From Pseudomonadota bacterium (GTDB taxonomy: Bacteria > Pseudomonadota > Alphaproteobacteria > SP197): a DNA stretch of 64,000 nucleotides. Both the position numbers and the translations under genes were made by a program. The notes under the pieces were generated by a model. That model saw nothing but the letters and a program-made list of their open reading frames with translations, had not been told where the DNA came from and did no database searches. Each line of letters begins with the position of its first letter. The stretch's first letter is position 1. The stretch lies in contig JBCCIS010000004.1 of assembly GCA_039028155.1 (NCBI GenBank), forward strand, positions 1 through 64,000, in the 5' to 3' direction. Positions 1 through 8,571 of the stretch are shown here, piece after piece.

Positions 1-150
1 CCCCCCCCCCGCCCCCCCCCCGCCCGCCGCCCCCTCTCGTTCCGGCCCCTCCCGCTGGGGCGCCCCCTCACGTTTCCCCCCCGCCCGCTCGGCGGGCGGG
101 GGCCCCCCCGCGGGGCCCGCGGCCCCCCCACGACCCGATCATCTGCCGTC
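1..150. repeat. C/G low-complexity contig edge
   Basis: The stretch is almost entirely C with runs of G and very few A or T. It opens with ten C in a row and has several later runs of six or more. It contains no open frame that resembles a protein, and composition changes abruptly to normal coding DNA at the stop codon of the next gene. The simplest reading is a low-quality or artefactual contig end; a real GC-rich repeat is less likely. Confidence 0.7.
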
Positions 151-1587
151 CTAGGCGGCTTCGTCGCCCATAACGGCCTTGATCTCGACAAAGTCGTCGA
201 AGCCGAACGAGCCGAACTCGCGGCCGTTACCCGATTGTTTGTAGCCACCGAAAGGTGCTGCAAGGTCCTCCGGTGCGCCGTTAATGTGCACCATGCCGGT
301 GCGCAGACGACGCGCGACCCGACCGGCACGCTCCGCGTTGCCCGATGAGACATAGCTTGACAGACCGTATGGTGTGTCGTTCGCGATGCGAATGGCATCG
401 TCTTCGTCTTTGTAGCCGATGATAGCCAACACGGGTCCGAAGACTTCCTCGCGCGCGATGGTCATGTCATTGGTGACATTGCCGAACACCGTCGGCGAGA
501 CGAAGTAACCCCGGTTGAGATGCGCTGGCCGGTCGGGCCCGCCGCATACCAAGGTAGCGCCTTCGTCGATGCCTTCTTGGATCAGCTTCATCACCTTGCC
601 GTACTGCGTGTCGTACGCGATGGGACCAAGGTTTGTGCTCTCGGCCGTGGGGTCGCCCACCACCTGTGTCGCGGCAGCATCGCCCGCGACTTTCATCGCC
701 TCGTCCATTTTATCTTGCGGCACCAGCATGCGGGTCGGCGCGTTGCAGGATTGACCGGTGTTATAGAAACAGGCCAGCGCGCCTTCGTTCACGGCCGCCG
801 GGAAGTCCGCATCATCCAGGATGATGTTGGGCGACTTGCCACCGAGTTCCTGTGTTACGCGTTTGACCGATGGCGCGGCATTGCGAGCGACGTCGACGCC
901 CGCACGCGTGGATCCAGTGAACGAGATCATGTCGATATCGGGATGGGATGCCATATAGGCGCCGACGGTCGGGCCGTCACCATCGATGAGATTGTAGACG
1001 CCCTTGGGGACGCCTGCTTCCTCGAGAATCTCCGCCAGAATGTGGGACGACAACGGCGCGATCTCCGACGGTTTGTGGACGACCGTGCATCCGACCGCGA
1101 GCGCGGGACCCAACTTGGCGGCAATCTGATTGATCGGCCAGTTCCACGGCGTGATGAAGCCGCACACGCCGATCGGTTCCTTATAGACAACGGTCGCATT
1201 ATTGACCGCCTCCTCGAACGCATAGGACCGAAGCGTCGCCAATGTCTGCTCAAAGTGCCCGACGCCCGAAGGAGTTTGGGCTTCCTGCGACACGCTGTGA
1301 GGCGCACCCATCTCTGCCGTGATCGCCTTTGCCACGTCGTCAAACCGGCGCTTGTAGATATCGACAATGCGCTCCAGCAAGCCGGTTCGCTCCTCCAACG
1401 TGGACTGCGAGAATGTCTCAAAGGCAGCCCTCGCCGCGGCGACGGCCTGGTCCACGTCTTTGTCGCTGCCGAGCGATATCTGACCGACGCTCTCTTCGGT
1501 TGCCGGGTTGATCACGTCAAGCGCCCCGGCACCACCGACTGGATCGACCCACGCGCCGTTCACGTAGAACTTTCTGAAATCGTACAT
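151..1587 (-). CDS. NAD(P)-dependent aldehyde dehydrogenase
   Basis: This 478-residue protein belongs to the aldehyde dehydrogenase superfamily, which oxidises aldehydes to acids with NAD(P)+ in the cytoplasm. The oxyanion-hole motif TPWNWP has Asn149, Lys172 lies in HKPSE, the general base Glu247 is in QELGGK, and the nucleophile Cys281 is in NTGQSCNAPTR. The length is normal for the family. The ATG start is supported by a strong GAGGAGG ribosome site a few bases upstream. The gene stands alone and is divergent from the pseudoazurin/iodate-reductase block. A Fur-like motif lies about 190 bases upstream. The substrate cannot be read from sequence; sequences of this type are often labelled betaine-aldehyde or generic aldehyde dehydrogenases. 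Confidence 0.9.
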   Translation of the reverse strand: MYDFRKFYVNGAWVDPVGGAGALDVINPATEESVGQISLGSDKDVDQAVAAARAAFETFSQSTLEERTGLLERIVDIYKRRFDDVAKAITAEMGAPHSVSQEAQTPSGVGHFEQTLATLRSYAFEEAVNNATVVYKEPIGVCGFITPWNWPINQIAAKLGPALAVGCTVVHKPSEIAPLSSHILAEILEEAGVPKGVYNLIDGDGPTVGAYMASHPDIDMISFTGSTRAGVDVARNAAPSVKRVTQELGGKSPNIILDDADFPAAVNEGALACFYNTGQSCNAPTRMLVPQDKMDEAMKVAGDAAATQVVGDPTAESTNLGPIAYDTQYGKVMKLIQEGIDEGATLVCGGPDRPAHLNRGYFVSPTVFGNVTNDMTIAREEVFGPVLAIIGYKDEDDAIRIANDTPYGLSSYVSSGNAERAGRVARRLRTGMVHINGAPEDLAAPFGGYKQSGNGREFGSFGFDDFVEIKAVMGDEAA

Positions 1588-2271
1588 AGATCCTCCTCAA
1601 GTGACGTCCCATGACAGAGGACGTTGCCCCTTGTTTGGTGCGGCCGTGACGGCCTGGCTGACCTGCCAGCACGAAGACTGATCTTGGCCGTCAACACATC
1701 GGGGGCGAGCGAGTGTCTGGCCATACGATGTCCCGCCAACGGCTCTCGATCACCGCCAGCAAGACTCGAGTGATATTGCAACTCATTCGCATTCTTGACT
1801 AGACTTTTCGTAGCCGATTTGAGCTGGCCGGTCAGGGACGACTTGTCGCTCGTCGACGCGCGAAGAGATCGCGTGGTCGCAATGCGCCAAGAAATCGCCG
1901 TGCCGCAGGTCCACGACCCCCAACGCTGTCCCGGTGACCTTCGGTCTCGTGGGCGCACGCGCGGTGGTCCGCACCAACGCGTTCACGCTTATCTGGTGAA
2001 CACCTCTCGGGCGGCCCTCTAGTCACCGGTTGCGGTTCGACATCGACCAGTCTGGCGATAGCCTTCCCCGGTCCGATGGCTGCACCAATCAACGCCGGAC
2101 TGATTCCACGGTCTTCGTTGCCACCTATTGCCGGGGCGCCACAAGCTTGCGCACATCATCGTTTGATACTTGAGGCGGGGTCACGATTGATCTGGATCAT
2201 GATGCGGCGGAAGTACCGGCGCTACCGTCTTGGATGAACGTGAAGATCGCGATGACAGCATCGAGGACGGC
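1588..2271. other. Intergenic region, divergent promoters
   Basis: About 680 bases separate the aldehyde dehydrogenase from the pseudoazurin gene. Short open frames occur on both strands (for example 1795-2022 plus and 1783-1986 minus), but none has a convincing ribosome site or recognisable family. One Fur-like motif is present near 1776. The stretch could contain a decayed gene, but I cannot identify one. Confidence 0.4.
1776..1797. promoter_or_regulatory. Fur-like iron-box half-palindrome
   Basis: The sequence contains TTGCAA followed by CTCATTCGCATTC. The TTCGCATT core matches the right half of the much better operators at 13895-13917 and 21034-21060. The left arm is imperfect. It could control the divergent aldehyde dehydrogenase, or an unannotated small gene. 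Confidence 0.35.
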
Positions 2272-2742
2272 ATGCGCATCACCCTTACATTGGCTGTTCT
2301 TTTAGCGGTGTCTGTCTTGGCCCCGGCAAGAGCAGACACCGTCGTCGACGTGGTGGTCGAACAGACCACCGATGTCATGGCGCTTTCGGCGCATGAGATG
2401 TTCCGGTTCGAGCCCCAGCTGGTCCGCATCAAGCCGGGCGACAGTGTGACGTTTCGTAACTCGATGGCCGACCACACCGTGCACAGCATCCCTGAGATCT
2501 GGCCGGAGGATGCCGAAGAAGTGCACATCAGCCATCAGCCAGAGGTGCAGGTCACGCTCGATCAAGCGGGTGTCTACGGCATCACCTGTGCACGTCACGG
2601 CCAGTACGGCATGGTCATGTTGATCCTGGTGGGCGAACCCGACCTGGAACCGGCCGAGGCGCGCATTGACGAGACCAGGCTGACGCCAGACGCCAAGAAA
2701 GAGATGCAGTCCCTGTTCGACGCTGCGCGTGCCGCCGACTAA
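2272..2742 (+). CDS. Pseudoazurin-like periplasmic cupredoxin
   Basis: This is a type-1 copper electron carrier. From the ATG at 2272 the protein has 156 residues and begins with a clear Sec signal peptide (hydrophobic residues 3-18, cleavage after about APARA). An upstream TTG at 2230 would add a charged leader in front of the signal and is rejected. Copper ligands fit pseudoazurin: His68 in DHTVHSIP, then Cys106, His109 and Met114 in TCARHGQYGM. The tail after residue 125 is a charged helix extension. The gene sits 88 bases upstream of the di-heme peroxidase pair on the same strand. It is a good candidate for the soluble electron shuttle between the cytochrome chain and the peroxidases or oxidoreductase of this locus, which is an inference from position. 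Confidence 0.88.
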   Translation: MRITLTLAVLLAVSVLAPARADTVVDVVVEQTTDVMALSAHEMFRFEPQLVRIKPGDSVTFRNSMADHTVHSIPEIWPEDAEEVHISHQPEVQVTLDQAGVYGITCARHGQYGMVMLILVGEPDLEPAEARIDETRLTPDAKKEMQSLFDAARAAD

Positions 2743-2830
2743 GACCAATCATTGCTCTGTTTGATCTGCCTCAACGCAGGGCTTGGGGCGTCGACCTAGG
2801 CTTGACTCGTTCCTGTCTCGGGAGACCTGG

Positions 2831-3916
2831 ATGCGCCTGAGCCTGCTCTTGGTCATAGCGACCCTTACTGGCATGTCCGTGGTGCTGGCGACAGCGGCGG
2901 ATGAGGGTTTTGCGCCGCTGCCCGAGGCCCTGGAAGTCGACCAGGCGAAGGCGGAACTTGGCAGCTACCTGTTCTTCGATCCGCGCCTGTCCGGCGATGT
3001 CGGCAAGTCCTGCGCCAGTTGTCACGATCCCGCGCAAGGGTGGGGTGACGGCTTGGCGATGTCCGAGGGTTACACCGGCACGCGTCACTTCCGGAACGCG
3101 CCGTCGCTGTTCAACGTGGCATGGAAGACGGCCTTGATGTGGGACGGCCGGCTGGACGGCGACGACCTGGCGACCGCGACGCGCGACATGATGACCGAGT
3201 CCCATACCATGAACATGGATAGCCGGCTGGCCCAGGAACGGCTGAAGCAAACGCCGGCCTATGTCGCCATGTTCGATGAGGCCTATGGCGACGCTCCCTA
3301 TGGCGGGCGCATCTATGGCGCCATCGGCGAGTTCCTGAAGACCATCCGAACCGAGAACGCGCCGTTCGATCTCTACCTGCGTGGGGATGACGCGTCGCTG
3401 TCCGCCGCCGCACTCAGAGGCATGGATCTTTTTGCTGGCAAGGCCGGCTGTATCGCATGTCATACCGGTCCGCTTCTCTCCGACGGACAATGGCATGTCA
3501 CCGGCGCGCCGGATCATCCGGAGCTGCAGTCTGAGCCGTTGCGTCAGATCACGATGCTGCGGCACTTCGCGATCCTGGGGACGCCGGGCTACATGAACCT
3601 CAGGCGCGACGCCGGCGGTTTTGCGGTGTCGAAGGTGGAAGACGACCGCCACGCCTTCGCAACGCCCTCGCTATGGGATGTCGGCCAGACCGCGCCTTAC
3701 ATGCACGCAGGCGTGTTCGACACACTGGATGCCGTGGTCGACTTCTATGACACGGGCGGCGGTGCCGATCAGCGCGCCGGCCTTGCGCCACTGGGGCTCT
3801 CGGATGCGGAGAAGGCTGACCTGGTCGCCTTTCTGGAAAGCCTGACTGGCGACGCGCCGGCTATAACGGCACCGGAACTACCGCGCTACGACATCATTCC
3901 CGTGGCGCAGGACTAG
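2831..3916 (+). CDS. idrP1/idrP2: Di-heme cytochrome c peroxidase, iodate-reductase associated
   Basis: This 361-residue periplasmic protein belongs to the bacterial cytochrome c peroxidase/MauG family. The ATG at 2831 starts a signal peptide (MRLSLLLVIATLTG, cleavage near residue 22); the longer TTG frame at 2783 is rejected. Two c-type heme sites are visible: CASCH at residues 61-65 and CIACH at 207-211. Conserved peroxidase elements such as MWDGR, RGMDLF and TPSLWDVGQTAPYMH are also present. Together with the next gene it forms the pair of di-heme peroxidases that accompanies IdrA and IdrB. In described iodate reducers they are proposed to remove H2O2 or hypoiodous intermediates. I cannot tell which of the pair is P1 and which P2. 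Confidence 0.88.
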   Translation: MRLSLLLVIATLTGMSVVLATAADEGFAPLPEALEVDQAKAELGSYLFFDPRLSGDVGKSCASCHDPAQGWGDGLAMSEGYTGTRHFRNAPSLFNVAWKTALMWDGRLDGDDLATATRDMMTESHTMNMDSRLAQERLKQTPAYVAMFDEAYGDAPYGGRIYGAIGEFLKTIRTENAPFDLYLRGDDASLSAAALRGMDLFAGKAGCIACHTGPLLSDGQWHVTGAPDHPELQSEPLRQITMLRHFAILGTPGYMNLRRDAGGFAVSKVEDDRHAFATPSLWDVGQTAPYMHAGVFDTLDAVVDFYDTGGGADQRAGLAPLGLSDAEKADLVAFLESLTGDAPAITAPELPRYDIIPVAQD

Positions 3917-3925
3917 GGGGTGGCG

Positions 3926-5035
3926 ATGAAAGTCCTCGCGATCGTCCTGGTTCTCGCGCTGGCGGCGACTGGCCTTGCCGTCGCCGAGAACTATCCGCCA
4001 ATCGAGACGCTGCCGCCGCCGCCGGAACCGGCGGACAATCCGTCGACGCCGGCAAAGGTTGCGCTCGGCGAGAAGCTGTTCTGGGACGGCCGGCTCTCCG
4101 GCAACGGCTTCATGCCCTGCGCCGGCTGCCACATCCCAGAACTTGGATGGGGCGGCGGCACGCCCATCTCGATCGGCTATCCCGGCACGACACACTGGCG
4201 CAACAGCCAGACCGTCATCAATTCAGCCTATTACAACAAGTTCTTCTGGGAGGGCTCGGCGAGCTCTTTGGAGACCCAGGCCAAGGATGCCGCCAGCGGC
4301 GCCGTCGCCGGCAACGGCGACGGGTCGATGATGGAGATGCGCCTGCGTTTCGTGCCGGAATACGTCAGCGCGTTCCGCGACGTCTTCGGTACCGACTGGC
4401 CCCATATTGGGCAGGCCTGGATGGCGGTCGCCGCGTTCTCGCGCACCATCGTGACCGACGCCACGAAAGTGCCCTACGACCGCTATCTGGCCGGCGACGA
4501 AAGCGCGATGAGCGAGAGCGCCCTGCGCGGCATGGACCTCTTTCATGGCAAGGCCGGCTGCATTTCCTGCCACAACGGCGCGCTGGCCTCCGACCAGGGT
4601 TTCTACAACACGGGCGTGCCGACGCCAGCGGAGTTCTCCAGCCACCCGCTTTACCAGATCACCTTGCGCTGGGAGATCTACCAAAAGGGCGTGCCCGAGG
4701 AGGTCTATCACGCCGCCGAGGATGATCTGGGGCTTTACCACCGTACGAAGCGGCCCGAGGACATCGGCAAATTCCGCACACCCTCGCTGCGCGAACTGCT
4801 GTGGACCGGGCCCTACATGCATAACGGCGCGTTTTCCACGCTGGCGGAGGTCGTCGACTTTTATGACGCCGGTGGCGGTGATGGCCAGACGGCGGACTTG
4901 GTGCCGCTGGGTCTGGCGGCCGAGGACAAAGCTGATCTCGTCGTGTTCTTGGAGGCGCTTTCCATGGACGAACCGCTGGTCCTGCCCGAGCCCGACGTGC
5001 CGGAGACCGAAGGTTGGGAGGCGTTCGCACCATGA
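3926..5035 (+). CDS. idrP1/idrP2: Second di-heme cytochrome c peroxidase, iodate-reductase associated
   Basis: This 369-residue member of the same family starts 9 bases after the previous stop; a GTG two codons upstream at 3920 is an alternative start. The signal peptide is MKVLAIVLVLALAATGLAVA. Heme sites are CAGCH (residues 65-69) and CISCH (212-216), and the carboxyl part carries FRTPSLRELLWTGPYMHNG. It is similar to its upstream neighbour over the whole length, so the pair probably arose by duplication. Its stop codon overlaps the start of the Rieske gene (ATGA), which implies translational coupling with the oxidoreductase subunits. Function beyond peroxide or oxidised-iodine handling is inferred from the known idr loci. 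Confidence 0.88.
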   Translation: MKVLAIVLVLALAATGLAVAENYPPIETLPPPPEPADNPSTPAKVALGEKLFWDGRLSGNGFMPCAGCHIPELGWGGGTPISIGYPGTTHWRNSQTVINSAYYNKFFWEGSASSLETQAKDAASGAVAGNGDGSMMEMRLRFVPEYVSAFRDVFGTDWPHIGQAWMAVAAFSRTIVTDATKVPYDRYLAGDESAMSESALRGMDLFHGKAGCISCHNGALASDQGFYNTGVPTPAEFSSHPLYQITLRWEIYQKGVPEEVYHAAEDDLGLYHRTKRPEDIGKFRTPSLRELLWTGPYMHNGAFSTLAEVVDFYDAGGGDGQTADLVPLGLAAEDKADLVVFLEALSMDEPLVLPEPDVPETEGWEAFAP

Positions 5036-5550
5036 CATCGCAAGGACCCTGCGTGAGCCGCCGCGAGGCATTGATCCTGGGTGGCAGCGCGGTCGCCGTG
5101 CTGGCCTTCCTTGGTCACGGCGCCAGCGCCCAGGAACTCGTCAAGTCCGACTACCCGCGCAAGGTCATCGCGCGGCTGTCCGATCTGGTGCCCGGCGAGG
5201 CGCTGAGCTTCACCTATCCGACCGACGACAACGAGAACCTGCTGGTCAGGTTGGGCGAGGAAGCCGGCGGCGGCATCGGCGCGGACCGCAACATCGTCGC
5301 GTTCAACACGATCTGTCCGCACATGGGCGGCTACATGGACGCCACCACCTACAAACCCGCGCACGCCGCGCTCGGCCCCTGCCCGCTGCACCTGACGACG
5401 TTCGATCTCTCGCGCCACGGCATGGTGATCTCCGGCCACGCCACCGCGAGCCTGCCGCAAATCGTGCTGGAACTGGACGGCGACAAGATTGTCGCGACCG
5501 GCGTCATGGGCTTGTTCTACGGCTACAGCCGCAACCCGACGGAGGCCTGA
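5032..5550 (+). CDS. idrB: Rieske iron-sulfur small subunit, twin-arginine exported
   Basis: This 172-residue protein is the small subunit of an AioBA/IdrAB-type enzyme. The ATG at 5032 overlaps the preceding stop; the frame opens earlier at 5014. A twin-arginine signal, SRREALILGG, is followed by a hydrophobic stretch to about residue 33. The Rieske [2Fe-2S] ligands are Cys95 and His97 in CPHMGGY and Cys117 and His120 in CPLHLTTF. The first motif is CxH-MGG as in the arsenite oxidase small subunit family. It should be exported folded and pass electrons between the periplasmic carriers and the large subunit, which has no signal of its own. Three bases separate its stop from the large-subunit start. 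Alternative: AioB of a true arsenite oxidase. Confidence 0.9.
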   Translation: MTSQGPCVSRREALILGGSAVAVLAFLGHGASAQELVKSDYPRKVIARLSDLVPGEALSFTYPTDDNENLLVRLGEEAGGGIGADRNIVAFNTICPHMGGYMDATTYKPAHAALGPCPLHLTTFDLSRHGMVISGHATASLPQIVLELDGDKIVATGVMGLFYGYSRNPTEA

Positions 5551-5553
5551 GCC

Positions 5554-8208
5554 ATGCGCCAGCTTGCCGACCATGTGCCCCTGCCGCCGGCCCATGCCGA
5601 GGTCCTGACGACGGCATGCAGCTACTGCATTGTCGCCTGCGGCTACAAGATCTACCGCTGGCCGGTCGGCCAGGAGGGCGGGCCGGAAGCCGCCAACAAC
5701 GTCTTCAATGTCGACTTCCCGACGTTCGGCGTGCCGTGGGTGTCGCCCAGCCAGCACAAGATCGGGTTTCATCAGGGCCGGCCCCATCACTTCGTCGTGC
5801 TGCCCGATCAAGACGCCGAGGTCGTCAACCCCGGCGGCAACCATTCGATCCGCGGCGGCACCCTGGCGCAGAAGATCTTCCATCCCGACAGCCCGACCGG
5901 CGACCGGCTGCAGCAGCCGACGATCCGGGTCAACAGCGAGCTCCAGCCGGTCAGCTGGGATCTGGCAATCGACGTGATGGCCCAGGTCTCCCGGCATGTC
6001 CTGCGCCAGCACGGCGAACACGCCTGGGGCATGAAGACCTATTCCTACGAGTTCTTCGAGAACACCTACGCGATCCGCAAGCTGGTCGACCGCGCGGTCG
6101 CCACGCCCGTCTATGCGCCCCACGACAAGCCGCAGAACGCCGAAGACGCCGCCGGCCTGGACGATGCCGGCGTCAATTCCTTCTCGGCCAGCTTCGAGGA
6201 TTGGGGCGCCTGCGACGTCGCCTTCATGTCCGGCGTCGACCCATACGAAACCAAGACGGTGCTGTTCACCGAATGGATGATGTGGGGCGAAAACCCGGAC
6301 AAGAGAATGATCTTCGTCACCCCACACCGCACCATGGGCGTCGAATGGGGTCTCCAGAACGGTGGCCTGTGGCTGCCGATTATTCCCGGCACCGACACGG
6401 TGCTGCACCTGGCGCTGGCCAAGATCGTCATCGACAACGGCTGGCAGGATCAGGACTTCCTCGACAACTGGGTGAACTCCCGCTTCGAGATCGAAAGCGG
6501 TTACGGCCGCGGCACGCGCAACACCCGCTGGCAATGGCGCACCACCTGGGGGCGCTGGCAATCGGACTGGGAGGACTATCAGGACTTCATCGCCGGCGAA
6601 CCAGCGGCCGAGCTCAATGCCGCCGCCGAGATCACCGGGATCGAGGCCGACCTGATCGTCAGGACCGCCGAGCTGCTCGCCAAGCCGCGCGACGACGGAT
6701 CGCGGCCCAAGACCAGCTTCATGCTGGAGAAAGGCAACTACTGGTCCAACAACTATATGAACACCGCGTCCCTGGCCGCGCTCGGCCTGATCTGCGGCGC
6801 CGGCAACCGCAAGGGTCGCGTCATCAGCCGCGGCGGCGGCCACCAGCGCGGCGGCATGTCGCCGGGCGGCGGCAAGGGCTGGCTGAGCCCCGAAAAACAC
6901 CCGGGCCGGCGCAAGAAGGCGCTGAACGTCGACCGCTGGGTGATGGACGGCCACGTGCGCTTCATGTGGGTCATCGGCAGCACCTGGTTTCCGGCCATGT
7001 TGGCGAGCCATCATCTGGCCAGCCGTGTCGAGGAGCTGACCGCCGGCAATCCGCACCAGCCCGAAAACCTGGATCGCGACCACCTGATCGAGACATACAA
7101 GGCGCGTGCCGAAAGCGGCGGCATGGTGCTGGTCAACAGCGACATTTATCCCGTCGACCCGCTCAACACGGATTACGCCGATATCGTTCTGCCGGCCTCA
7201 TGCTGGGGCGAGGATGACACCACCCGCTGCAACGCCGAGCGGCGGTTGAGGCTTTATTCCAAGTTCAACGATGCGCCGGGCGAGGCCAAGCCCGACTGGT
7301 GGGCGATCGGTCAGTTCGCGCAGAAGATGGGTTTCGCCGGCTTCGATTGGCCCGACAGCAACGCTATCTTCGAGGAGGCGTCGCGGTTCTCGCGCGGCGG
7401 CGTCTTGAGCTATCACGTGCTCGCCGAAGCCGCCCGTGCCGAGGGTCGGCGCGGCCACGACAAGCTGCGCGATTACGGCACCACCGGTATCCAGACGCCC
7501 GTGCGCCTGCGCGACGGCGAGCTCGTCGGCACCAAGCGTCTGCACGATCCCGATAACGACTGGGGCGAAGTAGAGGGCGCGACCTTTGACCAGAAGTGGC
7601 TCTATGGCTTCGGCACCCACACCGGCAAGGCCAACCTGTTGAAGACGCCGTGGAACAACAACGGCTGGACCGACTTTTACGAGGCCATCAAGCCGCGTCC
7701 CGAGAAGGGCGAGATCTGGGTCACCAATGGCCGGGTCAACGAGCAGTGGCAGTCCGGCTTCGACGACGTGCGCAAACCCCTGCTGCGAGACCGCTGGCCC
7801 CACCCGCCGATCTTCATCCACCCCGACGACGCGGCACCGGAGGGCATCGAGTCCGGCGATTTCGTCGACGTCGTCAACGATGCGGTCTACGTGCAGGAGG
7901 GTTCACCGATCGGGGTGGAGCCCGACGATCTCAGTTTCACCAGTCTTCTGGAGCGCGGCCATATCCGGGTGACCGAGGCGCGGTTCCAGGCCGTCGCCAT
8001 CGTGTCGGACGAGATGCGCCCGGGCGTCGCCAAGTCGACGTTTGCGAGCCCCCAGGCGATGGCGAACGCCGTCTGTCACGCCGTCCCGGATCCGGTCAGC
8101 GGCAACTACCGCTACAAGCTCGGGCGCGGCGCGCTCAAGCGGATTGGCCCGAGCCCCTACAAGTCCGGGTTCGCGCAGATGTCCCTCAAACCCCGCCCGA
8201 TCGTCTGA
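5554..8208 (+). CDS. idrA: Molybdopterin oxidoreductase, probable iodate reductase catalytic subunit
   Basis: This 884-residue protein of the DMSO-reductase superfamily, AioA/IdrA branch, should reduce iodate in the periplasm with a bis-MGD molybdenum centre. Cys22, Cys25 and Cys29 in CSYCIVACGYKIY form the C-x2-C-x3-C [3Fe-4S] motif typical of AioA-like proteins. Further family landmarks are WGLQNGGLWLPIIPGTDTVLHLAL, EKGNYWSNNYMNTAS, RGGGHQRGG and DIVLPASCWGEDD. Arsenite oxidase is the main alternative. The paired di-heme peroxidases immediately upstream are characteristic of iodate reductase loci in Pseudomonas sp. SCT and Denitromonas. No arsenic genes are nearby, and the length is above the usual 820-845 residues of AioA. 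It lacks an export signal and probably rides with the Rieske partner. Confidence 0.85.
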   Translation: MRQLADHVPLPPAHAEVLTTACSYCIVACGYKIYRWPVGQEGGPEAANNVFNVDFPTFGVPWVSPSQHKIGFHQGRPHHFVVLPDQDAEVVNPGGNHSIRGGTLAQKIFHPDSPTGDRLQQPTIRVNSELQPVSWDLAIDVMAQVSRHVLRQHGEHAWGMKTYSYEFFENTYAIRKLVDRAVATPVYAPHDKPQNAEDAAGLDDAGVNSFSASFEDWGACDVAFMSGVDPYETKTVLFTEWMMWGENPDKRMIFVTPHRTMGVEWGLQNGGLWLPIIPGTDTVLHLALAKIVIDNGWQDQDFLDNWVNSRFEIESGYGRGTRNTRWQWRTTWGRWQSDWEDYQDFIAGEPAAELNAAAEITGIEADLIVRTAELLAKPRDDGSRPKTSFMLEKGNYWSNNYMNTASLAALGLICGAGNRKGRVISRGGGHQRGGMSPGGGKGWLSPEKHPGRRKKALNVDRWVMDGHVRFMWVIGSTWFPAMLASHHLASRVEELTAGNPHQPENLDRDHLIETYKARAESGGMVLVNSDIYPVDPLNTDYADIVLPASCWGEDDTTRCNAERRLRLYSKFNDAPGEAKPDWWAIGQFAQKMGFAGFDWPDSNAIFEEASRFSRGGVLSYHVLAEAARAEGRRGHDKLRDYGTTGIQTPVRLRDGELVGTKRLHDPDNDWGEVEGATFDQKWLYGFGTHTGKANLLKTPWNNNGWTDFYEAIKPRPEKGEIWVTNGRVNEQWQSGFDDVRKPLLRDRWPHPPIFIHPDDAAPEGIESGDFVDVVNDAVYVQEGSPIGVEPDDLSFTSLLERGHIRVTEARFQAVAIVSDEMRPGVAKSTFASPQAMANAVCHAVPDPVSGNYRYKLGRGALKRIGPSPYKSGFAQMSLKPRPIV

Positions 8209-8283
8209 ACACGCTGCCGGATACATCTTAGTTGGACGAACCGTGGGCGCTGGACACGACGCGGTCGGCGGGGCGGAACTGGT

Positions 8284-8556
8284 CTAGCGCCAGAACTCCA
8301 CATAGAAACTGACCGGTCCTTCCGGCGCGATGTGATGGGGCACCTCCGGCTCGACGATACCGTCGAGGTCGGTGCTCAGCACGACCTCCTCGTGGCGGGA
8401 CGGGATGACGTAGCGCAAGCGTCCGGACGTCACATGAACGACTCCCCAGACGCCAGCGGCCGTCTTGTGATCGCGCAGCAGACCCGCAGGTACCGTCGCT
8501 TCGGTGAAGGTCGACGTCCGTTTGTAGGCGGTGAGACCATCCGGTAGCGATTTCAT
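8284..8556 (-). CDS. DUF1971 (YeaR/TehB-like) small cupin protein
   Basis: This is a 90-residue cytoplasmic protein. The pattern LPDGLTAYKRTSTF, then LRDHKTAAGVWGVVHVTSGRLRY, and finally PEVPHHIAP and SFYVEFWR matches the DUF1971 family, a single-domain beta-barrel like E. coli YeaR. A TTG one codon upstream is an alternative start. It lies 15 bases downstream of the pentapeptide-repeat gene on the same strand, so the two are probably co-transcribed, and it is convergent with the iodate reductase operon. The biochemical role of the family is not established; E. coli YeaR is induced by nitrate. The association with an oxyanion reductase here may be coincidental. Confidence 0.75.
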   Translation of the reverse strand: MKSLPDGLTAYKRTSTFTEATVPAGLLRDHKTAAGVWGVVHVTSGRLRYVIPSRHEEVVLSTDLDGIVEPEVPHHIAPEGPVSFYVEFWR

Positions 8557-8571
8557 CAAAGCAAGGCCCCT

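Noticed and set aside
520-1614. 364-codon plus-strand frame opposite the first aldehyde dehydrogenase
   Set aside because: The aldehyde dehydrogenase frame has all catalytic motifs and a strong ribosome site, so the opposite frame is a shadow.
4861-7083. 740-codon minus-strand frame opposite the same genes
   Set aside because: Antisense shadow rich in Gly, Ala, Arg and His without family similarity; the plus-strand genes have clear cofactor motifs.
4545-7217. 890-codon plus-strand frame overlapping idrB and idrA
   Set aside because: It is the out-of-frame shadow of the GC-rich rieske and molybdoenzyme genes, with Arg/Pro/Ala-rich low-complexity sequence and no domain.
5554-8208. Arsenite oxidase large subunit (AioA) as the identity
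   Set aside because: Not excluded, but the paired di-heme peroxidases next to it and lack of arsenic genes favour iodate reductase.
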